Positions 8,367 to 16,884 of a stretch of 64,000 bases of DNA are shown in pieces. Location: positions 310,001 to 374,000 of the forward strand of contig NZ_KE150266.1 of assembly GCF_000411155.1 (NCBI RefSeq), in the 5' to 3' direction. Every line of letters begins with the position of its first letter. Position 1 is the first letter of the stretch. A program made the position numbers and the translations under genes. A model generated the notes under the pieces. The model did no database searches. It was not told where the DNA came from and saw only the letters and a list, made by a program, of their open reading frames with translations. This stretch comes from Gleimia europaea ACS-120-V-Col10b (GTDB lineage: Bacteria > Actinomycetota > Actinomycetes > Actinomycetales > Actinomycetaceae).

Positions 8367-9155
8367 TTAGGCACCTACCTTCGTGTTCGTGGCGGGAGCA
8401 ATCCACGGATCCTCCTGGCTACCGGCAAGCACTTCCGCTAAGTGCATAGCGCGAATACCGGACCGGGTACGGGAAAGCCCGCCCGCAATGTTCATCAGGC
8501 ACGAGTAGTCTCCCGCAACAAGGATCTCGGCTCCAGTGGATTTGATGTTGCTCATCTTGTCAGCGAGCATTGCGGAGGAAACCTCCGGGTTTTTCACCGA
8601 GAATGTACCTCCAAAACCACAGCAGACATCCGCTTCTGTTAGCGGGATGTACTCGATACCATCAACGGCTTTAAGCAGTTGGAGCGGACGATCCCCCACC
8701 TTGGTAATCCGGAGTGAGTGGCACGTTGAATGATAGGTGACGCGGTGTGGGAAGTATGCCCCCACATCAGTGGTGCCGAGCACGTCCACGAGGAGCTCTG
8801 TCAGGTCATACGTGCGTTCGGCAATCTGTTCCGCCATGCGTGCCAAGCGCTCATTGCCCAACTCGCGTGCCACCATTGACTGCTGGTGACGGATAGAACC
8901 CGTGCAAGACGAAGACGGAACAACGATCGCATCCCACGTTCCGTCAAGAACGGGTGCGAACGTGCGAACGTGGTTTTCAATCAGGGGCAACGCCTCCGGG
9001 TAGTACCCCGTGTTGATATGCATCTGTCCACAGCACGCCTGGTTCTTTGGGAAGACCACCTGATGACCAAGACGCCTGAGCAGGTGAACCGTTGCTTGCG
9101 CGGCCTGCGGGAACATCGCGTCATTTATGCAGGTTGCGAAGATCGCGATTTTCAT
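8367..9155 (-). CDS. lutA: Lactate utilisation protein A (CCG domain)
   Basis: A 262-residue protein with two cysteine-rich CCG domains of the GlpC/HdrB type: CCGQMHINTGY in the N-terminal half and CCGFGGTFSVK in the C-terminal half. The family is LutA, which together with LutB and LutC oxidises L-lactate; the CCG motifs probably ligate an iron-sulfur centre. The start has a good Shine-Dalgarno (AAAGGA, 8 bases before ATG). It lies 15 bases after the lactate permease stop, in the same operon. Confidence 0.95.
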   Translation of the reverse strand: MKIAIFATCINDAMFPQAAQATVHLLRRLGHQVVFPKNQACCGQMHINTGYYPEALPLIENHVRTFAPVLDGTWDAIVVPSSSCTGSIRHQQSMVARELGNERLARMAEQIAERTYDLTELLVDVLGTTDVGAYFPHRVTYHSTCHSLRITKVGDRPLQLLKAVDGIEYIPLTEADVCCGFGGTFSVKNPEVSSAMLADKMSNIKSTGAEILVAGDYSCLMNIAGGLSRTRSGIRAMHLAEVLAGSQEDPWIAPATNTKVGA

Positions 9156-9170
9156 TAAGGATTCCTTTCT

Positions 9171-10835
9171 TTAGTAAGCGATAAGGAATCCGAGGATTCC
9201 ATTTGAAGCGAGCACAGTGATAAGGCCGAGGAGAACCAATAGACCCAGTGAGTAAGGAGCTGCTTTGCGCAAAATCTCAGACTCGGAACCCTCCGACTTG
9301 ACGGCACCAGCTGCGATCGCCAGGTTTTGCGGCGAGACAATCTTGCCGATACCACCACCAACCTCGTTCACACCGAGGAGAAGACGAGCAGGAAGATCTG
9401 CGGTTTGCGCAGCCGTTGCCTGCAAGTTGCCAAACAGCGCGCCAGCGGACGTAGCTGAACCCGTGACTGCCGTGCCGATGCCGCCCAGGAATGGCGACAG
9501 GAACGCGAACGCCGTTCCCGTGGCCGCGAGCCAAGCTCCAATCGCAACGGTCTGGCCAGAGAAATTCATTACATAGGCCAAAGCCATGACCAGGCAGATA
9601 GTCAAAATAGCAATACGCAGGTTGTAGATCGTGGACAGCAACGTCTTCATCCCCTGTTTGAAAGGCAGGTTGAAACGTCCGCCCGATGACTTCTGCGAAT
9701 AAACAATGGCTACGACCACACCGGTTAGTAGAAGCATTGTGCCCGGCGAGGAAAGCCACGGGAGAGTGAACGTGACCGATGCATTCGGCTGGCCATCTAC
9801 TCCCAGCACTCCCGATAGGCCCGGCCACGCAAACTTAATATCCGTTGCGCTCAACGCTACCGGGACGTTGACTCCGAACTTCCACAGTTTTGCCACTGCA
9901 AAAACGATGACAACCAGCCAGTACGGCAACAAGCCGAGTGCAATCCGTGAACCTGATAGCGATTCAGCCGGCTCAGGCGAGCGGAACTCTTCCGGCGTTT
10001 CCGGCGTCCAAAAGCGCAATAGCGTAGCCAATAGCGCGAATGACAGGAGGGACCCGACGACAGCGGTCAGCTCGTAGGACAAGAAGTTCGACGTCAGATA
10101 AACGCCGGTGCCCATGCCAACCCACGCGACTAGGGCGGCCAGCCAACCCTGTTTAATTCCGCGCCAACCATCCAGGATGAACAGCATCAAAAATGGGACG
10201 ATACTGAGCAAAATAGGGGTGATGCGCCCCATCGTGGCACCCACCAGGGCCGCATCATCGCCGCCCAGCTTCGCAACCGTTGTAACCGGGATAGCCATTG
10301 CCCCGAAGCCAACATTCAGGGCATTACCAACCATCACCGCGATTGCCGCGCGAATAGGGTGCAATCCCAGCGCCCACATCATCGTGCACGCAATGGCAAC
10401 GGGGGCACCAAAACCCGCCAGGCCTTCAAGCAAACCACAAAATGCGTATCCGATAAGCAGTCCCTGGATGCGCATGTCCCCCTTGCCCACGGCGGAGAAT
10501 ACTGCTTGCACATCCTTTGCTCGTCCGGAACGATCCGTCAAGTTATAGAGCCACACGGCCATGACAACGATGTAAATAATTGGGATCAGACCGAAGGCAG
10601 CGCCTTCGACGGCCGACATGCCGGCCATTGACAACGGCATGTGGAAGCCAAAAAGACTTACCAGTAGCGCAATTACGAGTGCTCCTGCCGCACACCAGTG
10701 AGTTGGTAGCGAAAATGCTCCCAGCGCAACAAAGAAAAATACGAGTGGAAGTAAGCTGACGAGGGCGGTCACAGTCAACGACCCACCCATCGCTGTAATA
10801 GACGGCATAAAAGTATCCGTCATTGGAATTATCAT
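9171..10835 (-). CDS. lldP: L-lactate permease
   Basis: A 554-residue multi-pass membrane carrier of the LctP family that imports L-lactate (and often D-lactate or glycolate) with protons. Well over ten hydrophobic segments are visible, and the family segments CGLLEGLAGFGAPVAI and GNLQATAAQ are clear. The length matches E. coli LldP (551). It heads the lldP-lutABC operon; TGAGG upstream of the first ATG serves as the ribosome-binding site. A palindrome 27 bp upstream of the start is a plausible regulator site. No lutR or lldR-type regulator gene is in the window. Confidence 0.95.
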   Translation of the reverse strand: MIIPMTDTFMPSITAMGGSLTVTALVSLLPLVFFFVALGAFSLPTHWCAAGALVIALLVSLFGFHMPLSMAGMSAVEGAAFGLIPIIYIVVMAVWLYNLTDRSGRAKDVQAVFSAVGKGDMRIQGLLIGYAFCGLLEGLAGFGAPVAIACTMMWALGLHPIRAAIAVMVGNALNVGFGAMAIPVTTVAKLGGDDAALVGATMGRITPILLSIVPFLMLFILDGWRGIKQGWLAALVAWVGMGTGVYLTSNFLSYELTAVVGSLLSFALLATLLRFWTPETPEEFRSPEPAESLSGSRIALGLLPYWLVVIVFAVAKLWKFGVNVPVALSATDIKFAWPGLSGVLGVDGQPNASVTFTLPWLSSPGTMLLLTGVVVAIVYSQKSSGGRFNLPFKQGMKTLLSTIYNLRIAILTICLVMALAYVMNFSGQTVAIGAWLAATGTAFAFLSPFLGGIGTAVTGSATSAGALFGNLQATAAQTADLPARLLLGVNEVGGGIGKIVSPQNLAIAAGAVKSEGSESEILRKAAPYSLGLLVLLGLITVLASNGILGFLIAY

Positions 10836-10861
10836 CGAGCAGAAACCTCATTGTTTGGTTA

Positions 10862-10878
10862 AAGTTGCATACCAACTT
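10862..10878. promoter_or_regulatory. Palindromic operator candidate of the lldP-lut operon
   Basis: AAGTTG-N5-CAACTT, a perfect 6-bp inverted repeat with a 5-base spacer, lies 27 bp upstream of the lldP start. GntR-family (FCD subgroup) lactate regulators such as LldR bind short hyphenated palindromes of this size. Assignment to a GntR protein is inference. Confidence 0.5.
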
Positions 10879-11124
10879 ATCTAACGTTGGAGTTTTCTCA
10901 GAAAACACTTTCGCACAACGCACGAAATGCGCGACATTACAGGAAAAACGCTATCTCCAACACGCCGGGTTCATAAATGATTTTCAAACCGGTGGCGTTC
11001 CGAAATACAAAGAGTCTGCTTAGGAAGCCGCTATGCTTCGTTTCCTGGTAGTGATTTTTGCTTTTGCACGTAGACATTTTAGAAAACAACAACCGCTGTT
11101 TTTAGGGCAAATGCGGTGACCCAC
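10879..11124. other. Intergenic stretch between lldP and the Cys-rich protein gene
   Basis: The 366-bp gap between the lldP start and the small Cys-rich gene holds two divergent regulatory regions, described separately. In the remaining roughly 250 bp I see only A/T-rich sequence and a 16-codon hydrophobic frame at 11033 that I do not believe is a gene. Confidence 0.5.
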
Positions 11125-11153
11125 TTGCAAGCTAATACCCCTCGGGGTATATT
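11125..11153 (+). promoter_or_regulatory. Promoter with CsoR/CstR-like operator in its spacer
   Basis: A -35 TTGCAA (11125-11130) and a -10 TATATT (11148-11153) are separated by exactly 17 bases. The spacer and the start of the -10 carry a palindrome, ATACCCC-TC-GGGGTAT (11135-11150), with 7-bp arms. A C-tract/G-tract dyad flanked by AT is the known operator architecture of CsoR (copper) and CstR (persulfide) repressors. Binding there would block RNA polymerase. The regulator itself is not in this window. Confidence 0.6.
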
Positions 11154-11201
11154 CTTTTGTAGGCAACTTCCCCTCATATCGACAAAGACACAGGAGAGAA
11201 C

Positions 11202-11384
11202 ATGTGCCGTCCAGTTGAATGCAAGGTATGCCATAAGACCACATGGGCTGGTTGTGGCCAGCACGTCGCACAGGTCAAGGCTTCGGTTCCCGCAGGCCAG
11301 TGGTGCAACGGCAAGCACAGCGCCGAAGAGATTGCCGCCGCAAAATCCAACCGCCGCGGATTCTTCTCTCGCCTCTTCAAGTAA
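11202..11384 (+). CDS. 60-residue Cys/His-rich protein, probable metal binder
   Basis: A very small protein with five Cys and several His: Cys2, Cys7, Cys10, His11, Cys18, His21, Cys35 and His39. The first half has CxxC and CGxH spacing typical of a zinc ribbon or metal-binding knuckle; the C terminus is basic (RRGFFSRLFK) and may touch nucleic acid or membrane. The start is secure: AGGAG 5 bases before ATG, its own promoter, and a strong terminator 15 bases after the stop. Short proteins like this occur as uncharacterised ORFs elsewhere, in my recollection. The CsoR-like palindrome in its promoter suggests induction by copper or reactive sulfur. Function unknown. Confidence 0.82.
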   Translation: MCRPVECKVCHKTTWAGCGQHVAQVKASVPAGQWCNGKHSAEEIAAAKSNRRGFFSRLFK

Positions 11385-11398
11385 AAACTTCAAGAAGG

Positions 11399-11428
11399 CT
11401 CCCTCACTGCCGTGGTGAGGGAGTTTTT
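11399..11428 (+). terminator. Rho-independent terminator after the Cys-rich protein gene
   Basis: A 9-bp stem, CTCCCTCAC with GTGAGGGAG (11399-11407 and 11415-11423), is followed by five T. It makes this small gene a monocistronic unit. Confidence 0.9.
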
Positions 11429-11444
11429 GCTGGGCAAGAAATAT

Positions 11445-11475
11445 AAAAAGTGAGGCAACCTTTCGGCTGCCTCAC
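11445..11475 (-). terminator. Terminator of tRNA-Leu
   Basis: On the minus strand, just 5 bases past the tRNA 3' end, GTGAGGCA pairs with TGCCTCAC (8 bp) and is followed by five T (the A-run at 11445-11449 of the plus strand). Confidence 0.85.
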
Positions 11476-11480
11476 AACTG

Positions 11481-11568
11481 TGCGCGAAGCGGGACTTGAA
11501 CCCGCACTCCCGAATAAGTGGGAACTAGCACCTCAAGCTAGCGCGTCTACCAATTCCGCCACCCGCGC
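11481..11568 (-). tRNA. tRNA-Leu (anticodon GAG)
   Basis: The minus strand folds as a class II tRNA: 7-bp acceptor stem GCGCGGG/UUCGCGC with two G-U pairs, D-loop with UUGGUAGAC, anticodon stem CUAGC/GCUAG around loop UUGAGGU giving anticodon GAG (reads CUC and CUU), a long variable arm closed by CCC/GGG, and T arm GCGGG-UUCAAGU-CCCGC. The discriminator base is A and the CCA is not encoded. It has its own promoter and terminator. Confidence 0.95.
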
Positions 11569-11596
11569 ATCGGGGCTCCTTAGAGCAACGAGGAAA

Positions 11597-11627
11597 ACTC
11601 TAGCACGACATCCACATGCAGTGTCAA
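11597..11627 (-). promoter_or_regulatory. Promoter of tRNA-Leu
   Basis: A perfect -35 TTGACA (11622-11627) and a -10 TAGAGT (11597-11602) on the minus strand, 19 bases apart, sit about 30 bases upstream of the mature tRNA 5' end. Confidence 0.6.
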
Positions 11628-11700
11628 ATCACCTCCCTGCGCCAAATGACACCTTTTCGAGCCTCGCGGGAGCCCTACTAAACGAAGCACCGTCCTTAGA

Positions 11701-11706
11701 TAGGCT
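11701..11706 (+). promoter_or_regulatory. -10 hexamer of the HAD phosphatase gene
   Basis: TAGGCT followed by exactly 6 bases and the ATG at 11713. The AAGG within those 6 bases is too close to the ATG to act as a ribosome-binding site, so the transcript is probably leaderless. Confidence 0.5.
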
Positions 11707-11712
11707 TAAGGC

Positions 11713-12372
11713 ATGAACACCAACATCGTGCTTTTTGACTTTGACGGAACGATCGTGGACTCCGCCCCGATCATCATGCAAGCAGTAGTAGACACCCTCG
11801 ATGAGCTGGGCCTGCCGCCACAGTCAGATGAGCAACTGCGAGCCTGGGTTGGGCCTCCCCTATTTCACTCTTTCCGTGACTTCGCGAAAGTAGACCCCGC
11901 CCACATCGACGACGCCATCGCCACCTACCGCCGCCACTATCGTCAAACCATGTATGACGCCCCATTTTTTCCGGGCGTTCGAGAAGCCATCCAAGAACTT
12001 CACAAACTTGGCTTCCCCCTAGCCATCGCAACTTCAAAAACCGAGACCATGGCAAAGCCCATAGCAACACACGCCGGTCTCGACCCCTACTTCAAACACG
12101 TCGTCGGTTCCACCAACGATTCCGCCCACCAATCCAAGGCGGCGGTAATCGCAGATGCCCTAAACCTTCTCGAAGCTGACGGCTACAACCGTGCCGGTGC
12201 CATCATGATTGGAGACCGAATCCACGACGTGGAGGGCGCGATCGCCAACCACCTCGACGTAATCGGCGTCCTCTGGGGCGGAACCGACCCACGCGAATTT
12301 GAAACCGCAACGACAGCCGTTGCCACACCAGACGAACTAGTGGAAACAATCATCCAGCGCACCAAGAAATAA
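11713..12372 (+). CDS. HAD-family phosphatase (phosphoglycolate phosphatase-like)
   Basis: A 219-residue HAD-superfamily hydrolase with motif I DFDGTIVDS at residues 8-16, motif II ATSK, a lysine in the SKAAVIADAL segment, and motif IV GDRIHDVEGA. The small helical cap between motifs I and II resembles Gph/PgpB-type phosphatases that dephosphorylate 2-phosphoglycolate, nucleotides or other small phosphates. The exact substrate cannot be read. It is followed by the AI-2E-type protein after 26 bp, but that gene has its own -10 element. Confidence 0.88.
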   Translation: MNTNIVLFDFDGTIVDSAPIIMQAVVDTLDELGLPPQSDEQLRAWVGPPLFHSFRDFAKVDPAHIDDAIATYRRHYRQTMYDAPFFPGVREAIQELHKLGFPLAIATSKTETMAKPIATHAGLDPYFKHVVGSTNDSAHQSKAAVIADALNLLEADGYNRAGAIMIGDRIHDVEGAIANHLDVIGVLWGGTDPREFETATTAVATPDELVETIIQRTKK

Positions 12373-12386
12373 TCAGCGGAACGCAC

Positions 12387-12392
12387 TAGGCT
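12387..12392 (+). promoter_or_regulatory. -10 hexamer of the AI-2E-type gene
   Basis: TAGGCT, then 6 bases, then GTG at 12399, without a ribosome-binding site. The hexamer is identical to that of the gene just upstream. Confidence 0.45.
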
Positions 12393-12398
12393 GAAACA

Positions 12399-13742
12399 GT
12401 GAGCAAAGACGAAAACTCCGGTAACATCAGACGACTCGCATCTAGAGCGGGAGCCACCGCGCGCTCAATCATGTCGCGCAACGCCACCGCAAAACACGCC
12501 ACCATTCCCGCAGAGGCGCCACGGCCACTCTCCCAAGAAGTTCTGCCGCGACAGCACCGCCGAAACCAAATGCGCGGCTCATCTAGGGCTATTCCGCCGC
12601 GTTTTTCCAAGGCTCACTCTCGCGGCAACATAAACGACATTCCCACATGGCTACGGAAAGCCGGAACCTCCGCCTGGATGATTCTGGGCATCCTAATCAT
12701 AGTTGCCCTCATCGTTTGGAGCCTTGCCGAAGTTGCCGCCGTCGTAGTTGCAATCTTCATTGCGCTCGTGGTCACCTCTATTCTTGACCCCATCGTGACC
12801 TGGCTCGAACGCTACATGCCCAGATGGCTTGGCGAAATCATTGCCCTACTGGGTAGCACAGCCTTCTTTGGCGGCCTTATCTTCTACGTCATTACATCCG
12901 TTGCCGGACAATGGAACTCGCTGAGTAAACAGTTTGGAAACGGCATCGACCAGATCATCGAGTTCGTCAGAACCGGCCCGTGGGCCGTTGACCTCACCTC
13001 CGATGAGATCTACAACTGGATCAACCAAACCATCGAACAGGCACGCAACTACATCGAAACCAACGCGGGCCGAATACTTCAAGGAGCGCTTTCCAACCTC
13101 GGGTCCATAGCAATCGGATTCACGATCATGGCGCTCGCCCTATTTGCCACAATCTTCTTCCTTTACTCCGGCAAGAACATGTGGATCTGGTTCCTTAACC
13201 GACTGCCGGAAAGACACCGCGAATCCACACACAAGGCCGTAGCCGCTGGATGGTACACGTTTTCTGGCTACGCCCGTGGCATCATGATGGTTGCACTAAC
13301 CAACGGCATCTTCGCGTTCGTTTACCTCACTGTCCTCGGGATTCCCCTTTCCGCTCCACTCGGCGTACTCGTGTTCATGGGCTCATTCATCCCCCTTATC
13401 GGCGCTCCCACCGCCATGGGCATCGCCATGATCGTAGCTCTGGCCTCAAAGGGCGTGTGGATGATGATTGCTGTTGGCATCGGGATTGCCCTAATCGGAC
13501 AATTTGAAGGCCACGTCCTCCAACCGCTCATCATGGGCGCACAAGTTTCGCTACACCCCGTAGTTGTGGGCATCGGCGTCACCGCCGGAACCCTACTCGC
13601 CGGCATTTTCGGCGCTGTGCTTTCCATCCCTCTAATCGCTTCCGCCTGGGCTATCTACCAACAGCTGCACGAAGAAGACCCGCCCCTTGAGGGCGACCTT
13701 CCAAGCCCTAAAGAAATCGTTGAAGGACCATCAGAAAGCTGA
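12399..13742 (+). CDS. AI-2E family (PerM-type) membrane transporter
   Basis: A 447-residue polytopic membrane protein. The first about 85 residues are basic and hydrophilic (many Arg and Pro), followed by two closely spaced hydrophobic segments, a long amphipathic extracytoplasmic region (about 150-215) and a C-terminal cluster of membrane segments with Gly and Pro rich loops (GSFIPLIGAPTAMG, the part best conserved in the PerM/AI-2E exporter family). The family includes TqsA, proposed to export autoinducer-2, and Na+/H+ antiporters, so the substrate is open. The start is GTG. The C-terminal tail is acidic. Confidence 0.88.
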   Translation: MSKDENSGNIRRLASRAGATARSIMSRNATAKHATIPAEAPRPLSQEVLPRQHRRNQMRGSSRAIPPRFSKAHSRGNINDIPTWLRKAGTSAWMILGILIIVALIVWSLAEVAAVVVAIFIALVVTSILDPIVTWLERYMPRWLGEIIALLGSTAFFGGLIFYVITSVAGQWNSLSKQFGNGIDQIIEFVRTGPWAVDLTSDEIYNWINQTIEQARNYIETNAGRILQGALSNLGSIAIGFTIMALALFATIFFLYSGKNMWIWFLNRLPERHRESTHKAVAAGWYTFSGYARGIMMVALTNGIFAFVYLTVLGIPLSAPLGVLVFMGSFIPLIGAPTAMGIAMIVALASKGVWMMIAVGIGIALIGQFEGHVLQPLIMGAQVSLHPVVVGIGVTAGTLLAGIFGAVLSIPLIASAWAIYQQLHEEDPPLEGDLPSPKEIVEGPSES

Positions 13743-13763
13743 CCGATTTCAATACCTGCGGCG

Positions 13764-16700
13764 CTATCTGAAATCGCGGGACCTACCCGCCACAGGAACA
13801 GGTAGCGCCTCAAGTTTGTCCGCCACCAAAGCCGACGCCCCACCCGGCGCGCGCTCGACAACCCCACGCACCACAAGCGCCGCCTCAGTCAAACCAACTT
13901 TGCGAAACCTCTTCCAAAGCCCCGGCGCGCAAACCACATTCGCATACCCCGTCTCGTCCTCCAATGACAAGAAAATCGTCCCTTTAGCCGTGTGCGGACG
14001 CTGCCGGTGCGTCACCAATCCTCCAACGCGAATGCGCCGGCCCGCTTCCACACTTGCAACCTTGCCGCACGGTAGCACGCCAGCAGAATCGAGTTTCCGC
14101 CGGACGAACTCCATCGGATTCCCGTCCACGCTCACACCACTAGCCTGATAGTCCGCAACCACTGCCTCCACCGGCGTAAGAGGCTGCAAATCCGGTATAT
14201 TCCCCCACTCCAGCGGCAACGTAGGCTGGTGAGCTTGCTGCCCCACAAACGGTGCCACCCACATGGCCTGCCTGCGCGAATCCGCAATCCTCCCAAGCGC
14301 GCCAGCCTTAGCGAGCCTCTCCACTTCCTTCGAACTGAGCGTAGCCCGCCTCGCTAAATCCTCCACCGACGCGAACTCACCCTGCTCGCGGGCACGAATA
14401 ATCCGGCCAATACTCGCGTCTGAAAGACCATGAATAGTTGCAAAGCCCATGCGGACACGTTTGCCTGACTGCGGAGTCACCGGGGGGATCCGCTGAGTCT
14501 GATTTGCGCCCATAAACCGCTCCACACTGGTATCACGCAACGAATAATTAACGTCTGCACGCTCTACCAACACACCATGCCTACGCGCATCTTCCACCAG
14601 TGAGGAAACCGAATAGAATCCCATTGGTTGTGAAGAAATGATTGCCGCGTAGAACTCCTCGGGAAAATGCACCTTCATCCACGCCGATGCGTACACAATA
14701 TAAGCGAACGAAAACGAGTGAGATTCGGGGAAACCAAATTCTGCGAAGCCGCGGAATGAGTCAAAAATTTGATCCGCAACTGTACCGGTAATCCCATTCT
14801 TCGCAAACCCCGCATACAGGGCCGGACGCAGGCGCGCCATCTTCTCAGCGCTGCGCTTAGACCCCATCGCTTTACGTAACTGATCGGCCTCGTGTGGTTT
14901 AAAACCGGCGGCATCCATCGCTATTTGCATGAGTTGTTCTTGAAAAATTGGGATCCCAAGCGTTTTTTCCAATGCCGGTCGGAGTAGCGGATGCCAGTAA
15001 GAAACGGGTTCGAGGCCGCGCCTGCGCCGCAGATACGGATTGACTGCCTGCCCCTGGATTGGCCCGGGGCGAACCAGAGAAACCTCAATCACAATGTCGT
15101 AAAAACAACGTGGTTGCATTCGCGGGAGCGTGCTCATTTGAGCACGCGATTCAACTTGGAATACACCAACCGTATCTGCAGCGCACAGCAGGTCGTACAC
15201 GAGCGGATCCTCGTTTGGCAGGTTGTACAGGTTAAAAGGTTTACCGTCAGCGCCCACGTGACCTTCATCGCGAAGCGCAGCGAACATTTTTCTAAGTGCC
15301 GTGAGCATACCCAAACCGAGGAGATCAAACTTCACGAGCCCAGCTTCAGCGCAGTCATCCTTATCCCACTGGAGAACGGTACGCCCCTCTTTGCTGGCCC
15401 ACGCCACCGGGCAGATTCTTGAAACCGGTTCGCGAGTTAGCACCATCCCTCCGGGGTGAATCCCCATATGCCGAGGTAGCTTTGACATTTGCGTTGCAAT
15501 GCCCGCCACCTTCGGATCCGGCTTAGCTCCTTCTAGCTTCTTCACCCAAACCGCCGCCACTTCCCCCGGATACCCAAACGCTTTTGCCGCATCTCGAAGC
15601 GCCGAGCGCGGCTTATAGGAGATCACATTCGCCACCTGGGACGCATACCGACGACCGTAGCGTTCATAAATATGTTGAATCACCACCTCACGCCTACCTG
15701 CCTCGATATCGATATCGATATCGGGAGGTCCACTACGCCCCTCGGATAAGAATCGCTCGAACAGCATCTTGTGTTTAACCGCGTCTACAGCCGTAACACC
15801 GAGCGCAAAACACACGGCCGAATTCGCTGCCGACCCGCGTCCTTGGCACAAGATATTCTCGGCAACGCAAAAATCTACGATCTCTTTAACTATCAAGAAA
15901 TAGCCTGAAAACCCCAGCTTTGCGATTAAAGATAATTCGGAATCAATCTTCTGCCATGCTTGCGGGTTGCGCGCCCTACTGCCGTATCTTTCTTGCGCTC
16001 CCGCATACGTGAGGTGACGTAGCCAGCTGTCATCATCAAACCCGACGGGAAGATTTGCACGCGGTAAATGCGGTGCGACGAGCCGCAAATCAAAAGCGAG
16101 TTCTTGCGCTAACTCGGCTGCATTCTCTACCGCCTGCGGATAGTACCTGTGTATTCGAAGCATGTCGCTGGCTGAACGCAGGATTGGCGGAAAAGCCTCC
16201 AGGTAGGGCTGTGCCTGTTCTAACGTGGCTCCCAGGCGTATCGCACGTAGCGCGTGAGCAAGCTTCAAAGAACTAACGTCCGCTACGCGCGCCCCAGTTG
16301 TTGCCACCAGTTGTAGTCCCGCAAGTTCAGCAATACGCGCCAGGTCGTGAGCTTCGCGTTCTTCTTCATCCGGAGTTGAAAGAGCCGACTCTATAACCAC
16401 GTTCCCAAACAGGTCACGAAACCTACCGGTCAGCTTAACCGCTTGATCTATACCATGCCTGCGCAAAGTTTGACGGATCGGCCCGCGCGCAGTTCCGGTA
16501 AGAATCGTCCAGTTTCCCGCCGAAAATCTTGCGAGCTCTTCAAGGGGTAAAACCATGTTTGCGCGCCCTGTTTTAGACAGTTGGAATGCCGATAGGGCGT
16601 CACAAAGCTCGTGGTAGCCGTCTACATTATTGGCAAGGATTGGCAGATGATAACCATCCGCAACCCTGATTTCTGTTCCTTGTACGCTCGCGATCCCGTT

Positions 16701-16871
16701 TTCTCTGGCAGCAACGCTTGTTTGTACCGCCGAGAACATGCCGTCATAATCAAGGATTCCAATGGCATCCAAACCCAGCTGCGCTGCACGCTGAACCATT
16801 ACTTCGGGCAGGTTAGCCCCGTGAAGGAAAGAAAATGCGCTGTGCGCGTGAAGTTCTGCGTAGGTTACCAC
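13764..16871 (-). CDS. dnaE2: Error-prone DNA polymerase DnaE2 (ImuC)
   Basis: A 1035-residue C-family polymerase alpha subunit of the DnaE2/ImuC type, which performs mutagenic translesion synthesis with ImuA' and ImuB. Visible parts: PHP domain at the N terminus (AELHAHSAFSFLHGA), GRGSAANS at 344-351, the catalytic aspartates in PDIDIDIE at 383-390, the third acidic residue in the VKFDLLG region, helix-hairpin-helix segment and an OB fold near the C terminus. The length is typical for DnaE2 and shorter than replicative DnaE1. The start GTG lies 6 bases after a TATGAT -10 and a LexA box. It is downstream of tdk but has its own promoter. Confidence 0.96.
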   Translation of the reverse strand: MVTYAELHAHSAFSFLHGANLPEVMVQRAAQLGLDAIGILDYDGMFSAVQTSVAARENGIASVQGTEIRVADGYHLPILANNVDGYHELCDALSAFQLSKTGRANMVLPLEELARFSAGNWTILTGTARGPIRQTLRRHGIDQAVKLTGRFRDLFGNVVIESALSTPDEEEREAHDLARIAELAGLQLVATTGARVADVSSLKLAHALRAIRLGATLEQAQPYLEAFPPILRSASDMLRIHRYYPQAVENAAELAQELAFDLRLVAPHLPRANLPVGFDDDSWLRHLTYAGAQERYGSRARNPQAWQKIDSELSLIAKLGFSGYFLIVKEIVDFCVAENILCQGRGSAANSAVCFALGVTAVDAVKHKMLFERFLSEGRSGPPDIDIDIEAGRREVVIQHIYERYGRRYASQVANVISYKPRSALRDAAKAFGYPGEVAAVWVKKLEGAKPDPKVAGIATQMSKLPRHMGIHPGGMVLTREPVSRICPVAWASKEGRTVLQWDKDDCAEAGLVKFDLLGLGMLTALRKMFAALRDEGHVGADGKPFNLYNLPNEDPLVYDLLCAADTVGVFQVESRAQMSTLPRMQPRCFYDIVIEVSLVRPGPIQGQAVNPYLRRRRGLEPVSYWHPLLRPALEKTLGIPIFQEQLMQIAMDAAGFKPHEADQLRKAMGSKRSAEKMARLRPALYAGFAKNGITGTVADQIFDSFRGFAEFGFPESHSFSFAYIVYASAWMKVHFPEEFYAAIISSQPMGFYSVSSLVEDARRHGVLVERADVNYSLRDTSVERFMGANQTQRIPPVTPQSGKRVRMGFATIHGLSDASIGRIIRAREQGEFASVEDLARRATLSSKEVERLAKAGALGRIADSRRQAMWVAPFVGQQAHQPTLPLEWGNIPDLQPLTPVEAVVADYQASGVSVDGNPMEFVRRKLDSAGVLPCGKVASVEAGRRIRVGGLVTHRQRPHTAKGTIFLSLEDETGYANVVCAPGLWKRFRKVGLTEAALVVRGVVERAPGGASALVADKLEALPVPVAGRSRDFR

Positions 16872-16877
16872 CCACCA

Positions 16878-16883
16878 ATCATA
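16878..16883 (-). promoter_or_regulatory. -10 hexamer of dnaE2
   Basis: TATGAT on the minus strand, followed by exactly 6 bases and the GTG start. The LexA box ends one base upstream of it, so LexA would cover the promoter spacer. Confidence 0.6.
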
Positions 16884-16884
16884 T

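Noticed and set aside
11033..11083. A 16-codon hydrophobic peptide frame upstream of the Cys-rich gene
   Set aside because: Too short and no convincing ribosome-binding site; probably chance.
13743..13763. Short inverted repeat between the convergent AI-2E and dnaE2 genes (GATTTCA...TGAAATC)
   Set aside because: Only 7 bp, no T-run; too weak to call a terminator.
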